A stretch of DNA of 64,000 nt from Streptomyces sp. NRRL F-4489 (GTDB lineage Bacteria > Actinomycetota > Actinomycetes > Streptomycetales > Streptomycetaceae). Of this stretch, positions 8,351-16,214 are shown in pieces (positions within the stretch are counted from its first letter, which is position 1; the number at the start of each line of letters is the position of its first letter). The notes under the pieces were generated by a model. That model was not told where the DNA came from and made no database searches. It saw nothing but the letters and a program-made list of their open reading frames with translations. Both the position numbers and the translations under genes were made by a program. The DNA is taken from assembly GCF_001509485.1 (NCBI RefSeq), contig NZ_LLZI01000202.1, forward strand, positions 1-64,000. Reading direction: 5' to 3'.

Positions 8351-9319
8351 TTACCTGGGGTTACGCTTCCCGGTCAGCCTCCGGCGCCAGATCACCAGCG
8401 GCACCGCGCCGACCAGGCCCAGTGCGGCCGGAGCCACGCCCATTGCCTTGTTGATCCCGGGCTGGTCGAAGGTGTCCGGTACGGGCAGCGTCGACCAGCG
8501 GTTGATGGGCCAGGCGATGGTGAAGGCGCGGCCGACAACCTCGTCCTCGGAGACCGTGCCGTTGCCGGGGAGGTTCTGGTGGTAGCGGGAGTCCAGGGAG
8601 TCGTCGCGGTGGTCGCCCATCACCCAGATCCGGCCCTTGGGGACGTGGATCGGGCCGAACGGGCGGTCGCCGCACGGGGTGGCGCCCGGGTAGACGTAGG
8701 AGTCTTCCTTCAGGGCCTTGCCGTTGACCTTGACCGGGCCGGTGCCCTGGCATTCGACGGTGTCCCCGCCGACCGCGATGACCCGCTTGATCAGGTCCTT
8801 CTCCTCCGCCGAGGGCATCAGGCCGATGAAGCTGAGGACCTTCTGGACGGGGTTGGGCTGCGGGGTGGGCGTTTCGTTGAGCCAGCCGCCCGGGTCGTGG
8901 AAGACGACGACCTCGCCGCGCTCCGGCTTGGCGCCGAACCACGGCGTGAGCTTGTCCACCAGGACGCGGTCCCCACGCTGGAGGGTGTCCTGCATGGAGT
9001 CGGACGGGATGGAGAACGCCTGCACCAGGAACGTCTTGATCAGCAGGGCGAGGAGCAGGGCGATGCCGATGAGGATCGGCAGCTCCTTCCAGAAGGCGCG
9101 CGGCTTCTTGCCTTTGGTCACGCTGCCGCTCGCCTCCTCGTCGGCCGCTGCGTCCGACTGCTCCGATGGACCGGTGCGCGGCCGGTCCGCGGCGGACCGG
9201 CCTGGCTGTGCCTGTGGCTGATGCGCGGAGTTCGCCGCCCGCGGCGCGGACTCACCGCTTCCCGCCGGCTCTTCGGGCTCTTCGGTTCCGGACCGTGCGC
9301 CGACCGCCAAGTCCCCCAC
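8351..9319 (-). CDS. sipY: type I signal peptidase (SipY position)
   Basis: A 322-residue peptidase. After a hydrophilic Ala/Glu/Pro-rich N-terminus (about 70 residues) comes a transmembrane helix (ELPILIGIALLLALLIKTF), the serine motif SIPSDSMQDT, the lysine motif LIKRVIAVGGD and the GDHRDDSLDSRYH box. A C-terminal hydrophobic anchor follows. The start at 9319 overlaps the end of sipX by 68 bp. A GTG at 9121 preceded by AGGAGG (9133-9138) would remove the overlap and still keep the membrane helix and catalytic domain (256 residues), so the start is uncertain. Confidence 0.88.
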   Translation of the reverse strand: MGDLAVGARSGTEEPEEPAGSGESAPRAANSAHQPQAQPGRSAADRPRTGPSEQSDAAADEEASGSVTKGKKPRAFWKELPILIGIALLLALLIKTFLVQAFSIPSDSMQDTLQRGDRVLVDKLTPWFGAKPERGEVVVFHDPGGWLNETPTPQPNPVQKVLSFIGLMPSAEEKDLIKRVIAVGGDTVECQGTGPVKVNGKALKEDSYVYPGATPCGDRPFGPIHVPKGRIWVMGDHRDDSLDSRYHQNLPGNGTVSEDEVVGRAFTIAWPINRWSTLPVPDTFDQPGINKAMGVAPAALGLVGAVPLVIWRRRLTGKRNPR

Positions 9320-10334
9320 ATCTGCTCCTCACTCCGCGCTCTCGCCCGCCCGTCAACCGGTGCAGGCCCACCACTCCCATAACGAGCGGGAGTTCCGCAG
9401 GGGTCGGGAGTACGGCCAAACTCTCGGGTGACACCCTATGCGCTGCCCCCGCCGCCGACGCCCTGGCGCCCGGCGCGTCGTGCACCGCGGCGAAGGTGTC
9501 GGGCTCCTCCAGGAAGCGCCAGTGGCCCAGCGGCCAGGCGATGACCACGGCCCGGCCGACGACGCTGTCCTCCGAGACCGTGCCACGGTACGGCTGGTCG
9601 AGGTGGTAGCGCGAGTCCGCCGAGTTGGACCGGTGGTCGCCCATCACGAAGAGCCGCCCGGTGGGCACGTTCACCGTGAACGCCAGCTGCGAGGGCGGGT
9701 TGCCGGGGTGGACGTACGGCTCGGTGAGCGGGGTGCCGTTGACGGTGATCCGGCCCTGCTTGTCGCAGCAGCGGACGGTGTCGCCGCCGACCGCGACCAC
9801 GCGCTTGATCAGGTCCTGCTCGTCGGCGGACGGCAGCAGCCCGATGAAGGTCATGAAGTCCTTGAACGGCCCGGGGTCGCCGGTGGACTGCTTCTGCTCT
9901 CCCTTGAGCCAGCCGCCGGGGTCCTTGAAGACGACCACGTCGCCGCGGTGCGGGGTGGCGCCGAACCACGGGGTGAGCTTGTCGACCAGCACGCGGTCGC
10001 CGATCCTGATCGTCTGCTCCATGGAGCCGGACGGGATGACGAACGCCTGCACCAGGAACGTCTTCAGGACCAGCGCGATGGCCAGCGCCACCCCGATGAG
10101 GATCGGGATCTCCTTGAGGTAGGAGCGGCGTCTGCGGCTCTTGACGCGCTTGGCCTGGCGGCGCCGCTCGGCCCGGCCGCCGGTCGCCGCGCCGGGCTCC
10201 GGCGGGCCCTCGGAGCCGGCCGTTCCGCCCGTCCCGCCGCCGTGGTGCGTACCGCCGTGGTAGCTCCCGTCTCCCGCCGGGGCCGGTTCCGGGGTGTTCT
10301 CGTACCCGTGCCGGGGACGTCCGCGGCTACCCAT
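9252..10334 (-). CDS. sipX: type I signal peptidase (SipX position)
   Basis: A 360-residue peptidase. The long hydrophilic N-terminus is followed by a transmembrane helix (EIPILIGVALAIALVLKTFL), the serine motif VIPSGSMEQT, the lysine motif LIKRVVAVGGD and GDHRSNSADSRYH. The C-terminus has a short hydrophobic stretch near residue 315 and then a strongly basic tail of about 35 residues, part of which is encoded by DNA shared with the sipY start region. The start overlaps the sipW stop by 8 bp, so sipW, sipX and sipY look like one transcription unit. Confidence 0.9.
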   Translation of the reverse strand: MGSRGRPRHGYENTPEPAPAGDGSYHGGTHHGGGTGGTAGSEGPPEPGAATGGRAERRRQAKRVKSRRRRSYLKEIPILIGVALAIALVLKTFLVQAFVIPSGSMEQTIRIGDRVLVDKLTPWFGATPHRGDVVVFKDPGGWLKGEQKQSTGDPGPFKDFMTFIGLLPSADEQDLIKRVVAVGGDTVRCCDKQGRITVNGTPLTEPYVHPGNPPSQLAFTVNVPTGRLFVMGDHRSNSADSRYHLDQPYRGTVSEDSVVGRAVVIAWPLGHWRFLEEPDTFAAVHDAPGARASAAGAAHRVSPESLAVLPTPAELPLVMGVVGLHRLTGGRERGVRSRCGGLGGRRTVRNRRARRAGGKR

Positions 10335-11091
10335 GGGGGCCTGCCGGGGCCGGTATACGGGCGAAGGCCCCGGGGGTGGGAACGGTGCTCCAGCGGCTGA
10401 ACGGCCAGGTGATCAGGTCCGCGCGGCCGATGACCTTGTCCACGGGGACGGTGCCGCCGCCCGGTTCGCCGAGGTGGTCGCGGGAGTCGCTGGACCGGGC
10501 CCGGTGGTCGCCCATGACCCACAGGCGGTCCGGCGGCACCACGATGTCGAAGGGCACGTCGGAGGGGGCGTCGCCCGGATGGAGATAGCCCTCGGTCACC
10601 GGCTCACCGTTCACGTCGATCCGCCCCCGTTTGTCGCAGCAGGTCACATGGTCCCCGCCGACGCCGATGACGCGCTTGACGTAGTCGGTGTCGTCGGACC
10701 GGGCCAGGCCCAGCGCCGCGCCGGCCTTGCGCAGCAGTCCCGTGACGGGATTCTCCCCCTGCTCCCTGTGAACGAACGACCCGGTGCCGTCGAAGACGAT
10801 GACGTCACCGCGGTGCGGGGTGCCGCCGAAGCGGTACGCGAGCTTGTTCACCAGGATCCGGTCGCCGACCCGCAGGGTGTTCTCCATGGAGGTGCTGGGG
10901 ATCAGGAACGGCTGCGCGACGAAGGTGCTGAGCAGGAAGAGGAACGCCAGGCACAGGGCGAGGAGAGCGACCGGCCGGTGGCGCAGCCGCCCGGCCAGGG
11001 TCCGGAAACGCGCGGAGCGCGACCGCCGCTCCGGTCCCCGGTCGGGGTCGGGAGTGGGGTCGCGCTCCGTGAGAGTTGCGTCGGTGTCCAT
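10327..11091 (-). CDS. sipW: type I signal peptidase (SipW position)
   Basis: A 254-residue peptidase, first of the four paralogues after rplS. One N-terminal transmembrane segment (PVALLALCLAFLFLLSTFV), the serine motif LIPSTSMENT, the lysine motif YVKRVIGVGGD and GDHRARSSDSRDH. Unlike the other three it has no clear C-terminal hydrophobic anchor. Its stop overlaps the sipX start by 8 bp. The name follows the S. lividans order sipW-sipX-sipY-sipZ; here SipW refers to the Streptomyces gene, not the Bacillus ER-type peptidase. Confidence 0.9.
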   Translation of the reverse strand: MDTDATLTERDPTPDPDRGPERRSRSARFRTLAGRLRHRPVALLALCLAFLFLLSTFVAQPFLIPSTSMENTLRVGDRILVNKLAYRFGGTPHRGDVIVFDGTGSFVHREQGENPVTGLLRKAGAALGLARSDDTDYVKRVIGVGGDHVTCCDKRGRIDVNGEPVTEGYLHPGDAPSDVPFDIVVPPDRLWVMGDHRARSSDSRDHLGEPGGGTVPVDKVIGRADLITWPFSRWSTVPTPGAFARIPAPAGPHG

Positions 11092-11187
11092 CGGGCCCAG
11101 AGCCTATCCGGCCGGGCCCGGACGCCTGGCGCGAGCGTGGCCTCGCGGTGCACCGGGGCGGGACGGCCCGGCCCGGTGCGGCGCGGC

Positions 11188-11535
11188 TCAGCGCTCGCGC
11201 TTCTCCTTGATCTTGGCGGCCTTGCCGCGCAGCTCGCGGAGGTAGTACAGCTTGGCGCGGCGGACGTCACCGCGGGTGACGACCTCGATCTTCTCGACGA
11301 TCGGGGTGTGCACCGGGAAGGTGCGCTCGACGCCGACCGAGAAGCTGACCTTGCGGACCGTGAAGGTCTCGCGGACGCCGGAACCCTGGCGGCGGATCAC
11401 CACGCCCTTGAACTGCTGCACACGGGAGCGGTTGCCCTCGATGACGCGCACGTGGACGTTGATGGTGTCACCGGGGCGGAAGGCCGGGATGTCGCTGCGC
11501 AGCGACGCGGAGTCGACGGTGTCGAGAAGGTGCAT
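11188..11535 (-). CDS. rplS: 50S ribosomal protein L19
   Basis: A 115-residue protein of normal length for L19, a large-subunit protein near the 30S interface. It shows the family sequences [40 protein letters not shown] and [20 protein letters not shown]. The ATG at 11535 gives [17 protein letters not shown], typical for actinobacteria. It is last in the rpsP-khpA-rimM-trmD-rplS series and is followed by the signal peptidase genes. Confidence 0.98.
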   Translation of the reverse strand: MHLLDTVDSASLRSDIPAFRPGDTINVHVRVIEGNRSRVQQFKGVVIRRQGSGVRETFTVRKVSFSVGVERTFPVHTPIVEKIEVVTRGDVRRAKLYYLRELRGKAAKIKEKRER

Positions 11536-11552
11536 GACCTACTGCTTTCTTC

Positions 11553-11574
11553 GCTGATGCCACAGGTCATCAGC
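11553..11574 (-). promoter_or_regulatory. small hairpin just upstream of rplS
   Basis: Seven-base arms GCTGATG (11553-11559) and CATCAGC (11568-11574) with an 8-base loop lie about 18 bp before the rplS start, in the trmD-rplS gap. It could act as an untranslated-region structure affecting L19 translation; this is inference from position only. Confidence 0.3.
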
Positions 11575-11672
11575 GGAATCATCGGGAAGAGGATGGTCCG
11601 GCTGCCGCTCCGCCGGGCGGGCGTCGTTCCCCCTGTGGCAGGGGCGCACGCGGGGGCGCGGACAGCAGCGGC

Positions 11673-12482
11673 CTATTCTTCCACGTCCCCGCTCGTCCGC
11701 CCAAATCGGCCGTCCTCGCCCGGTGCCCAGCCCAGGATGGACAGCGTCTCCCGGTCCTTCTTGTCGAAGGCCGCGGGGTTGGCGCGTTCGAGCAGGTCGG
11801 GGCGGTTGCGGGCGGTGCGGGCGAACGCCTGGTCGCGGCGCCAGCGGGCGATTTTGCCGTGGTGGCCGCTGAGCAGCACCTCGGGGATGGTGCGGCCGCG
11901 CCACTCCGGGGGCTTGGTGTAGACGGGGCCCTCCAGGAGGTCCGCCATCGGGCCGGGGGCGAAGGAGTCGTCCTGGTGGGAGGCGGCGTTGCCGAGGACG
12001 CCGGGCAGGAGCCGGGCGATCGCCTCGACCATGACGAGGACCGGGGCCTCGCCGCCGGCCAGGACGTAGTCGCCGATGGAGACCTCGCGGACGTCCAGGC
12101 GGTCGCCGTACTCCTCGATGACGCGGCGGTCGATGCCCTCGTAGCGGGCCGGGGTGAAGACCAGCCAGGGCTTGGCGGAGAGTTCCACGGCGAGCTGCTG
12201 GGTGAACGGGACGCCGCTGGGGGTGGGGACGACGAGGACCGGCGCGCCCTCGCCGGACGCCAGGACGTCGTCCAGCGCCTCGCCCCACGGCTCGGGCTTC
12301 ATGACCATGCCGGGGCCGCCGCCGTAGGGGGTGTCGTCGACCGTGTGGTGCTTGTCGTGGGTCCATTCCCGCAGGTCGTGGACGCGTACGTCGAGCTGTC
12401 CGCGGGCCCGGGCCTTGCCGACGAGGGAGACGTTGAGCGGTTCGAGGTACTCGGGGAAGATCGTGACGATGTCGAGCCGCAT
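11673..12482 (-). CDS. trmD: tRNA (guanine-N1)-methyltransferase TrmD
   Basis: A 269-residue SPOUT-class methyltransferase that makes m1G37 in tRNAs reading CNN/CGG codons, preventing frameshifts. It begins [16 protein letters not shown]. The knotted SAM-binding region contains [11 protein letters not shown] and [20 protein letters not shown], followed by [20 protein letters not shown]. Length is normal with a short C-terminal extension. The ATG overlaps the rimM stop by one base (TGATG at 12480-12484), so the two are translationally coupled. Confidence 0.97.
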   Translation of the reverse strand: MRLDIVTIFPEYLEPLNVSLVGKARARGQLDVRVHDLREWTHDKHHTVDDTPYGGGPGMVMKPEPWGEALDDVLASGEGAPVLVVPTPSGVPFTQQLAVELSAKPWLVFTPARYEGIDRRVIEEYGDRLDVREVSIGDYVLAGGEAPVLVMVEAIARLLPGVLGNAASHQDDSFAPGPMADLLEGPVYTKPPEWRGRTIPEVLLSGHHGKIARWRRDQAFARTARNRPDLLERANPAAFDKKDRETLSILGWAPGEDGRFGRTSGDVEE

Positions 12483-13027
12483 CAGCTGTCCTCGCGGCCG
12501 GAGGCGATCTCGGCCTCGCTGTCGTCCAGGAGGCCGGGCGGCGGCACGATGATCGCGCGCTGCTCGGCCAGGTCGATCTCCGGGACGATCTCGCTGACGA
12601 ACGGGATCAGCACCTCGCCGCCGCCGGGCCGGGCGACGACCAGGAGGTCCTGGTAGGGCAGGTGGGAGATCTCGGTGACGCGGCCCACGGCCGTGCCGTC
12701 GCGGGTGACCACCTCGAGGTCGATCAGCTGGTGGTCGTAGAACTCCTCGGGGTCCTCGGGGAGTTCCTCGGGGTCGACCTCGGCGATCAGGAGGGTGTTG
12801 CGCAGCGCCTCGGCGGCGGTGCGGTCCGTGACGCCGTCGAAGCGCAGCAGCAGCCGGCCGCTGTGGACCCGGCCGGTGGCGATGGTCAGCGGGCCGGCGG
12901 ACGGCGGGTCGGTGGCGAGGACGGCGCCCGGGGCGAGCCGGAGTTCCGGTTCGTCGGTGCGCACCTCGACGGTGACCTCGCCCTTGATGCCGTGGGCGCG
13001 GCCGATCCGGGCGACTACCAGCTGCAC
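12482..13027 (-). CDS. rimM: 16S rRNA processing/ribosome maturation factor RimM
   Basis: A 181-residue RimM, which binds S19 and assists 30S head maturation. The N-terminal beta-barrel begins [20 protein letters not shown]; the C-terminal PRC-barrel contains [19 protein letters not shown] and [15 protein letters not shown]. It overlaps trmD by one base. A 237-bp gap separates it from khpA; this gap holds a strong hairpin (13207-13248), so rimM may have its own promoter or depend on read-through. Confidence 0.96.
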   Translation of the reverse strand: MQLVVARIGRAHGIKGEVTVEVRTDEPELRLAPGAVLATDPPSAGPLTIATGRVHSGRLLLRFDGVTDRTAAEALRNTLLIAEVDPEELPEDPEEFYDHQLIDLEVVTRDGTAVGRVTEISHLPYQDLLVVARPGGGEVLIPFVSEIVPEIDLAEQRAIIVPPPGLLDDSEAEIASGREDS

Positions 13028-13206
13028 GTTGTGCTCCCCTTTTTGCGGCTAAGCCGCCGCCGCTTTCGCGGAGGTGGTTGCGGAACGCGGGGGTTCCTCA
13101 ATTGATGGTGGCGGTGGGTGGTGGGTCGGGTGGTGGTGGGTCCCATGGACGGTGAGGGTGGGACCCGGGCCGGGTGGTGGTGTGCTGCTTCCAGGCTCAC
13201 ATACGA

Positions 13207-13248
13207 GCTCGGGCCGGGGACGGCCCGAAGGCCCTCCCCGGCCCGAGC
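13207..13248 (-). terminator. perfect 14-bp inverted repeat within the rpsP operon
   Basis: Arms GCTCGGGCCGGGGA (13207-13220) and TCCCCGGCCCGAGC (13235-13248) pair perfectly around a 14-base loop. The structure starts 17 bp after the khpA stop. It could be a partial terminator or a transcript-processing/stability element separating rpsP-khpA from rimM-trmD-rplS. Confidence 0.6.
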
Positions 13249-13264
13249 CGGTGTTCAACGTGGA

Positions 13265-13504
13265 TCAGCGCACTTGGTCGACGTCGACGAGGTCGACGCG
13301 GATCCCCCGGCCGCCGATCGCGCCGACGACGGTCCGCAGGGCGCGGGCGGTGCGGCCGTTGCGGCCGATCACCTTGCCGAGGTCTTCGGGGTGGACCCGG
13401 ACCTCCAGCACGCGCCCGCGGCGCAGGGTGCGCGAGGCTACCTGCACGTCGTCGGGGTTGTCGACGATGCCCTTGACGAGGTGCTCAAGGGCCTCCTCAA
13501 GCAC
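13265..13504 (-). CDS. khpA: KH-domain RNA-binding protein KhpA
   Basis: A 79-residue single KH-domain protein. The GxxG loop of the fold is in LGKVIGRNGRTARALRTVV. The family binds RNA, in Firmicutes as a heterodimer with KhpB, and has been linked to cell elongation and ribosome maturation. It sits directly between rpsP and rimM (2-bp gap after the rpsP stop), the usual actinobacterial place. Confidence 0.95.
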   Translation of the reverse strand: MLEEALEHLVKGIVDNPDDVQVASRTLRRGRVLEVRVHPEDLGKVIGRNGRTARALRTVVGAIGGRGIRVDLVDVDQVR

Positions 13505-13506
13505 GC

Positions 13507-13950
13507 TCAGTCCTCGGAGGGCTCAGAGGCCGGCTTGTCGGCCGCGGCCTCGTCCGCCTTCTTGTCGGCCTTCTTCGCCTTCGGGGTGATGGCCTCACCC
13601 TTCGGCTCGTCGCCGGAAGCCTTGGCGGCGGCCTCGAAGAGGGCGCGCTTGTCGGCCTTCGGCTCGGCGACCTTCATCGGCGCCGGGGCGGGCAGACCCT
13701 TGAACTTCTGCCAGTCGCCGGTGACCTTGAGGATGGCCAGCACCGGCTCGGTCGGCTGGGCGCCGACACCGAGCCAGTAGGCGACGCGCTCGGCGTCGAC
13801 CTCGATGCGGGAGGGGTTCTGCACCGGGTGGTACAGGCCGATCTCCTCGATGGCGCGGCCGTCCCGGCGGGTGCGGGAGTCGGCGACGACGATGCGGTAG
13901 TGAGGCGAGCGGATCTTGCCCAGACGCTTCAGCTTGATCTTGACTGCCAC
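13507..13950 (-). CDS. rpsP: 30S ribosomal protein S16
   Basis: A 147-residue S16. The conserved part begins at the GTG at 13950, giving (M)[19 protein letters not shown], and includes the family segment [19 protein letters not shown] lies 11 bases before it. After about residue 85 there is a Lys/Ala/Glu-rich tail of some 60 residues ([17 protein letters not shown]), long compared with the 80-90 residue bacterial norm but common in high-GC actinobacteria. First gene of the operon; the promoter should lie in the 155-bp gap before the SprT-like gene. Confidence 0.97.
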   Translation of the reverse strand: MAVKIKLKRLGKIRSPHYRIVVADSRTRRDGRAIEEIGLYHPVQNPSRIEVDAERVAYWLGVGAQPTEPVLAILKVTGDWQKFKGLPAPAPMKVAEPKADKRALFEAAAKASGDEPKGEAITPKAKKADKKADEAAADKPASEPSED

Positions 13951-14105
13951 TGGAGTGGTGTCTCCTGGTCTTGACGTGGTGGGGCACAACGAGATGCCAC
14001 GTGGGGTTGCGGTACTCGGGGCCCCGATGGACGCGTCAGTCGGAGGAGAGAGGGGTCCTGTGCGACTGTCGAGTACAGCTGGCAATTGTGCCACACGCTC
14101 GGGGG

Positions 14106-14696
14106 TCAGCCGACCGCGGCCACCTCGGGGATGCGGAAGGGCTTCCCGCACCCGCCGCAGACGATCGGCGCCTGCGCGAGGACGGACGGAACGACCCGGA
14201 CATTGCGCCCGCAGTCACAGACGGCCTTGACGCGGACGCCGCCTCCGGAGGAGCCGTGCCGGGCGGCCGGTCCGCGGAAGCTGCGGGCGGTGTCGGTGGC
14301 GGTGGCGGCGCTGTGGGCCTTGAGGGCCCGGGTGAGCCGCTCGATGGTGGGGCGGTAGCGCCGTCTGGCCTCGGGGTTGAGCGTGACCAGCGAGAAGCCG
14401 CTGCTGGGGTGCGGCTCCTCGGTGTGGTCCAGGCCCAGCTCCTCGGCGATCGCCAGGAACCGGCGGTTGTGGTAGCGGCCTGCCCGGGAGGTGTCGCGGA
14501 TGCCGCGGGCGGCGGCGATGCCGTGGACTGCCTCGTGGAGCAGCCGTTCGAAGGAGAGCTCCGCGCCACAGGCGGACGAGGACTCCCCGATCAGGGATTC
14601 GGGCGCGGCCAGATCCGGCAGCTCGGGGTGGTGCCGTTGAATGTCGGCCCACGCGAGCGCCAGCTCGGCGGCGAGAACAGGCGGTGTCGTGCTCAC
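14106..14696 (-). CDS. SprT-like zinc metalloprotease-family protein
   Basis: A 196-residue protein. The HExxH zinc site is [14 protein letters not shown], and a further histidine occurs in [17 protein letters not shown], an arrangement typical of SprT-like domains. The C-terminus carries a four-cysteine zinc ribbon (CDCGRNVRV and CGGCGKPF). SprT/SPRTN relatives act in DNA-protein crosslink repair in eukaryotes; the bacterial function is not established. The GTG at 14696 begins (M)[15 protein letters not shown]; the frame is open further upstream but that part is Pro/Arg-rich and looks non-coding. It is upstream of rpsP on the same strand. Confidence 0.8.
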   Translation of the reverse strand: MSTTPPVLAAELALAWADIQRHHPELPDLAAPESLIGESSSACGAELSFERLLHEAVHGIAAARGIRDTSRAGRYHNRRFLAIAEELGLDHTEEPHPSSGFSLVTLNPEARRRYRPTIERLTRALKAHSAATATDTARSFRGPAARHGSSGGGVRVKAVCDCGRNVRVVPSVLAQAPIVCGGCGKPFRIPEVAAVG

Positions 14697-15252
14697 GTCG
14701 TGACAACGAGCCGGAGTCGCCCGGTGTTCCGATTCCGGGGCATCCCAAATAATTTGCACGTACCGGTCAGTTTCCGGGCAGGGGGCGTGCGCCGGGCGCG
14801 GTGGGCCGATCTGCACAGAAGGCGCCCGCGGACGGCAAGTCCGTACGGACCGCCGCGTACCCCCGCGTACGCCGCATGGCGTAACCGGACCGGACGGCCG
14901 GGAGCGGGGTCCGGGCGATGTTACCGGCGGTAGGAAAGCGTGCGGACAGCGGGTCCCGCCCCTCCACCGTAGGGGAACGGCCCCGGCCGGAGCCGCGCCG
15001 GTCCGGCGGACCCGGGGGCGGGCGGCCGGCGCTGCCGTGGCGGGACGCGCCGGGCCGGGGCACCCTGGAACGGCGCTCGGGGACCGCACGGACCGGCGCA
15101 CACAGGGGCGCGCGGGAGCCAACCCCGGCGCACCCTCTGGACGGCCGGTCGGATGCGGAGTTGTCTGGTTCGCGGGGGCGCACAACGCTCGGAAACACGG
15201 GGGCGGACGGTACTGATCAGCTTCGGGTTCTCGGCGAATAGGGGCGCTATCG
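14697..15252. other. divergent intergenic region
   Basis: This 556-bp gap between the SprT-like gene and the methyltransferase gene should carry promoters for both. A relatively AT-rich patch lies near 14745-14760, and AGGGGCG just before 15253 can serve as the methyltransferase ribosome-binding site. I see no convincing gene, riboswitch or long inverted repeat. Confidence 0.5.
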
Positions 15253-16110
15253 ATGTCACCCACGCTCGTGCGGCACCAGCTTCCGAACACCGGGGCCATG
15301 CGCGGTGACGGGCCGGCGGCACCGGCCGGCGCGCGCGAGCGCGCCCGCGACTGGGCGGAGATCCAGGAGCGGATGCTGGTCCCCCTCTACGAGGCCGCCT
15401 ACGACCGGCTGGGCGTCGGGCCCGGCACCCGGCTGCTGGCGCTGGGCTGCGGGTCCGGGCTGGCGCTGCTGCTCGCGGCGGCGCGCGGGGCGCAGGTCAG
15501 CGGGGTGGACGCGGACGAGTGCCGGCTGGAGCTGGCGCGCGAGCGGCTCACCCCGGAAGGGATGCCGGACGCCACCCGGCTGGTCAGCGGCGGGCTGGCG
15601 GACGCGGCCCCCGAGGACACCGCGTTCACGGTGGTGACCGCGTTCCATCCGGTGGGCTGCGGCGGCGGCCCCGAGGAGCTGGCCGGGTCGCTGACCGCGG
15701 CGGCGGCGCTGGCCGAGCGCGGCAGCGCGGTGGTGCTGGGCGGCTGGGGCCCGGTGGAGCGGTGCGCGACGACCGGCGTGCTCCGGGTGGCGCAGCGGCT
15801 GGCCGAGCCCGCGGCCGCCTTCGGCGCCGGCTGGCGGCTGGCCGGCCGGGACGATCTGGAGGAGCTGGCGGACCGGGCGGGGCTGCGGCCCGACGGGTCG
15901 GGGCGGGTGTCCTGCCCGTTCGGCTACGCGGACCTGGCGAGCGCGGTGCGCGGGATGCTGTCGACCGGCCTGTTCGACGCGGCGCTGGAGGTGGCCGGGG
16001 CGCGGCTCGTGGAGAAGGAGCTGACGGAGGCGCTGCATCCGTACCGGCGGCCGGACGGGACGGTGTGGATGCCGAATGTGTTCCGGTATCTGATCGCGCG
16101 GACCCGGTAG
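15253..16110 (+). CDS. SAM-dependent class I methyltransferase
   Basis: A 285-residue protein with the class I SAM-binding motif I (GTRLLALGCGSGLALLL, about residues 58-74) followed by an acidic motif II (VSGVDADE). The substrate is unknown; the rest resembles the UbiE/type 11 methyltransferase fold. The ATG at 15253 is preceded by AGGGGCG. It is convergent with ffh, and a 20-bp perfect hairpin lies between them. A methyltransferase at this position next to ffh is usual in Streptomyces, as I recall. Confidence 0.85.
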   Translation: MSPTLVRHQLPNTGAMRGDGPAAPAGARERARDWAEIQERMLVPLYEAAYDRLGVGPGTRLLALGCGSGLALLLAAARGAQVSGVDADECRLELARERLTPEGMPDATRLVSGGLADAAPEDTAFTVVTAFHPVGCGGGPEELAGSLTAAAALAERGSAVVLGGWGPVERCATTGVLRVAQRLAEPAAAFGAGWRLAGRDDLEELADRAGLRPDGSGRVSCPFGYADLASAVRGMLSTGLFDAALEVAGARLVEKELTEALHPYRRPDGTVWMPNVFRYLIARTR

Positions 16111-16153
16111 CGGGGTCCGGCAGCGGCGACCCGGTAGCGCGACCCCTCGCGCA

Positions 16154-16199
16154 ACGGACGAGCCCCCGGCCACGGGGAGGTGGCCGGGGGCTCGTCCGT
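16154..16199. terminator. bidirectional terminator between methyltransferase gene and ffh
   Basis: Perfect 20-bp arms (16154-16173 and 16180-16199) around a 6-base loop GGGGAG, between two convergent genes. The arms begin ACGGACGAGCCCCCGGCCAC. There is no T-run, but length, symmetry and position fit a terminator for both strands. Confidence 0.85.
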
Positions 16200-16214
16200 C
16201 GTTGCGGGTACGGG

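Noticed and set aside
14767..15198. A 143-codon minus-strand frame in the gap before the methyltransferase gene
   Set aside because: Pro/Arg/Ser-rich, no ribosome-binding site or motif; more likely non-coding promoter DNA.
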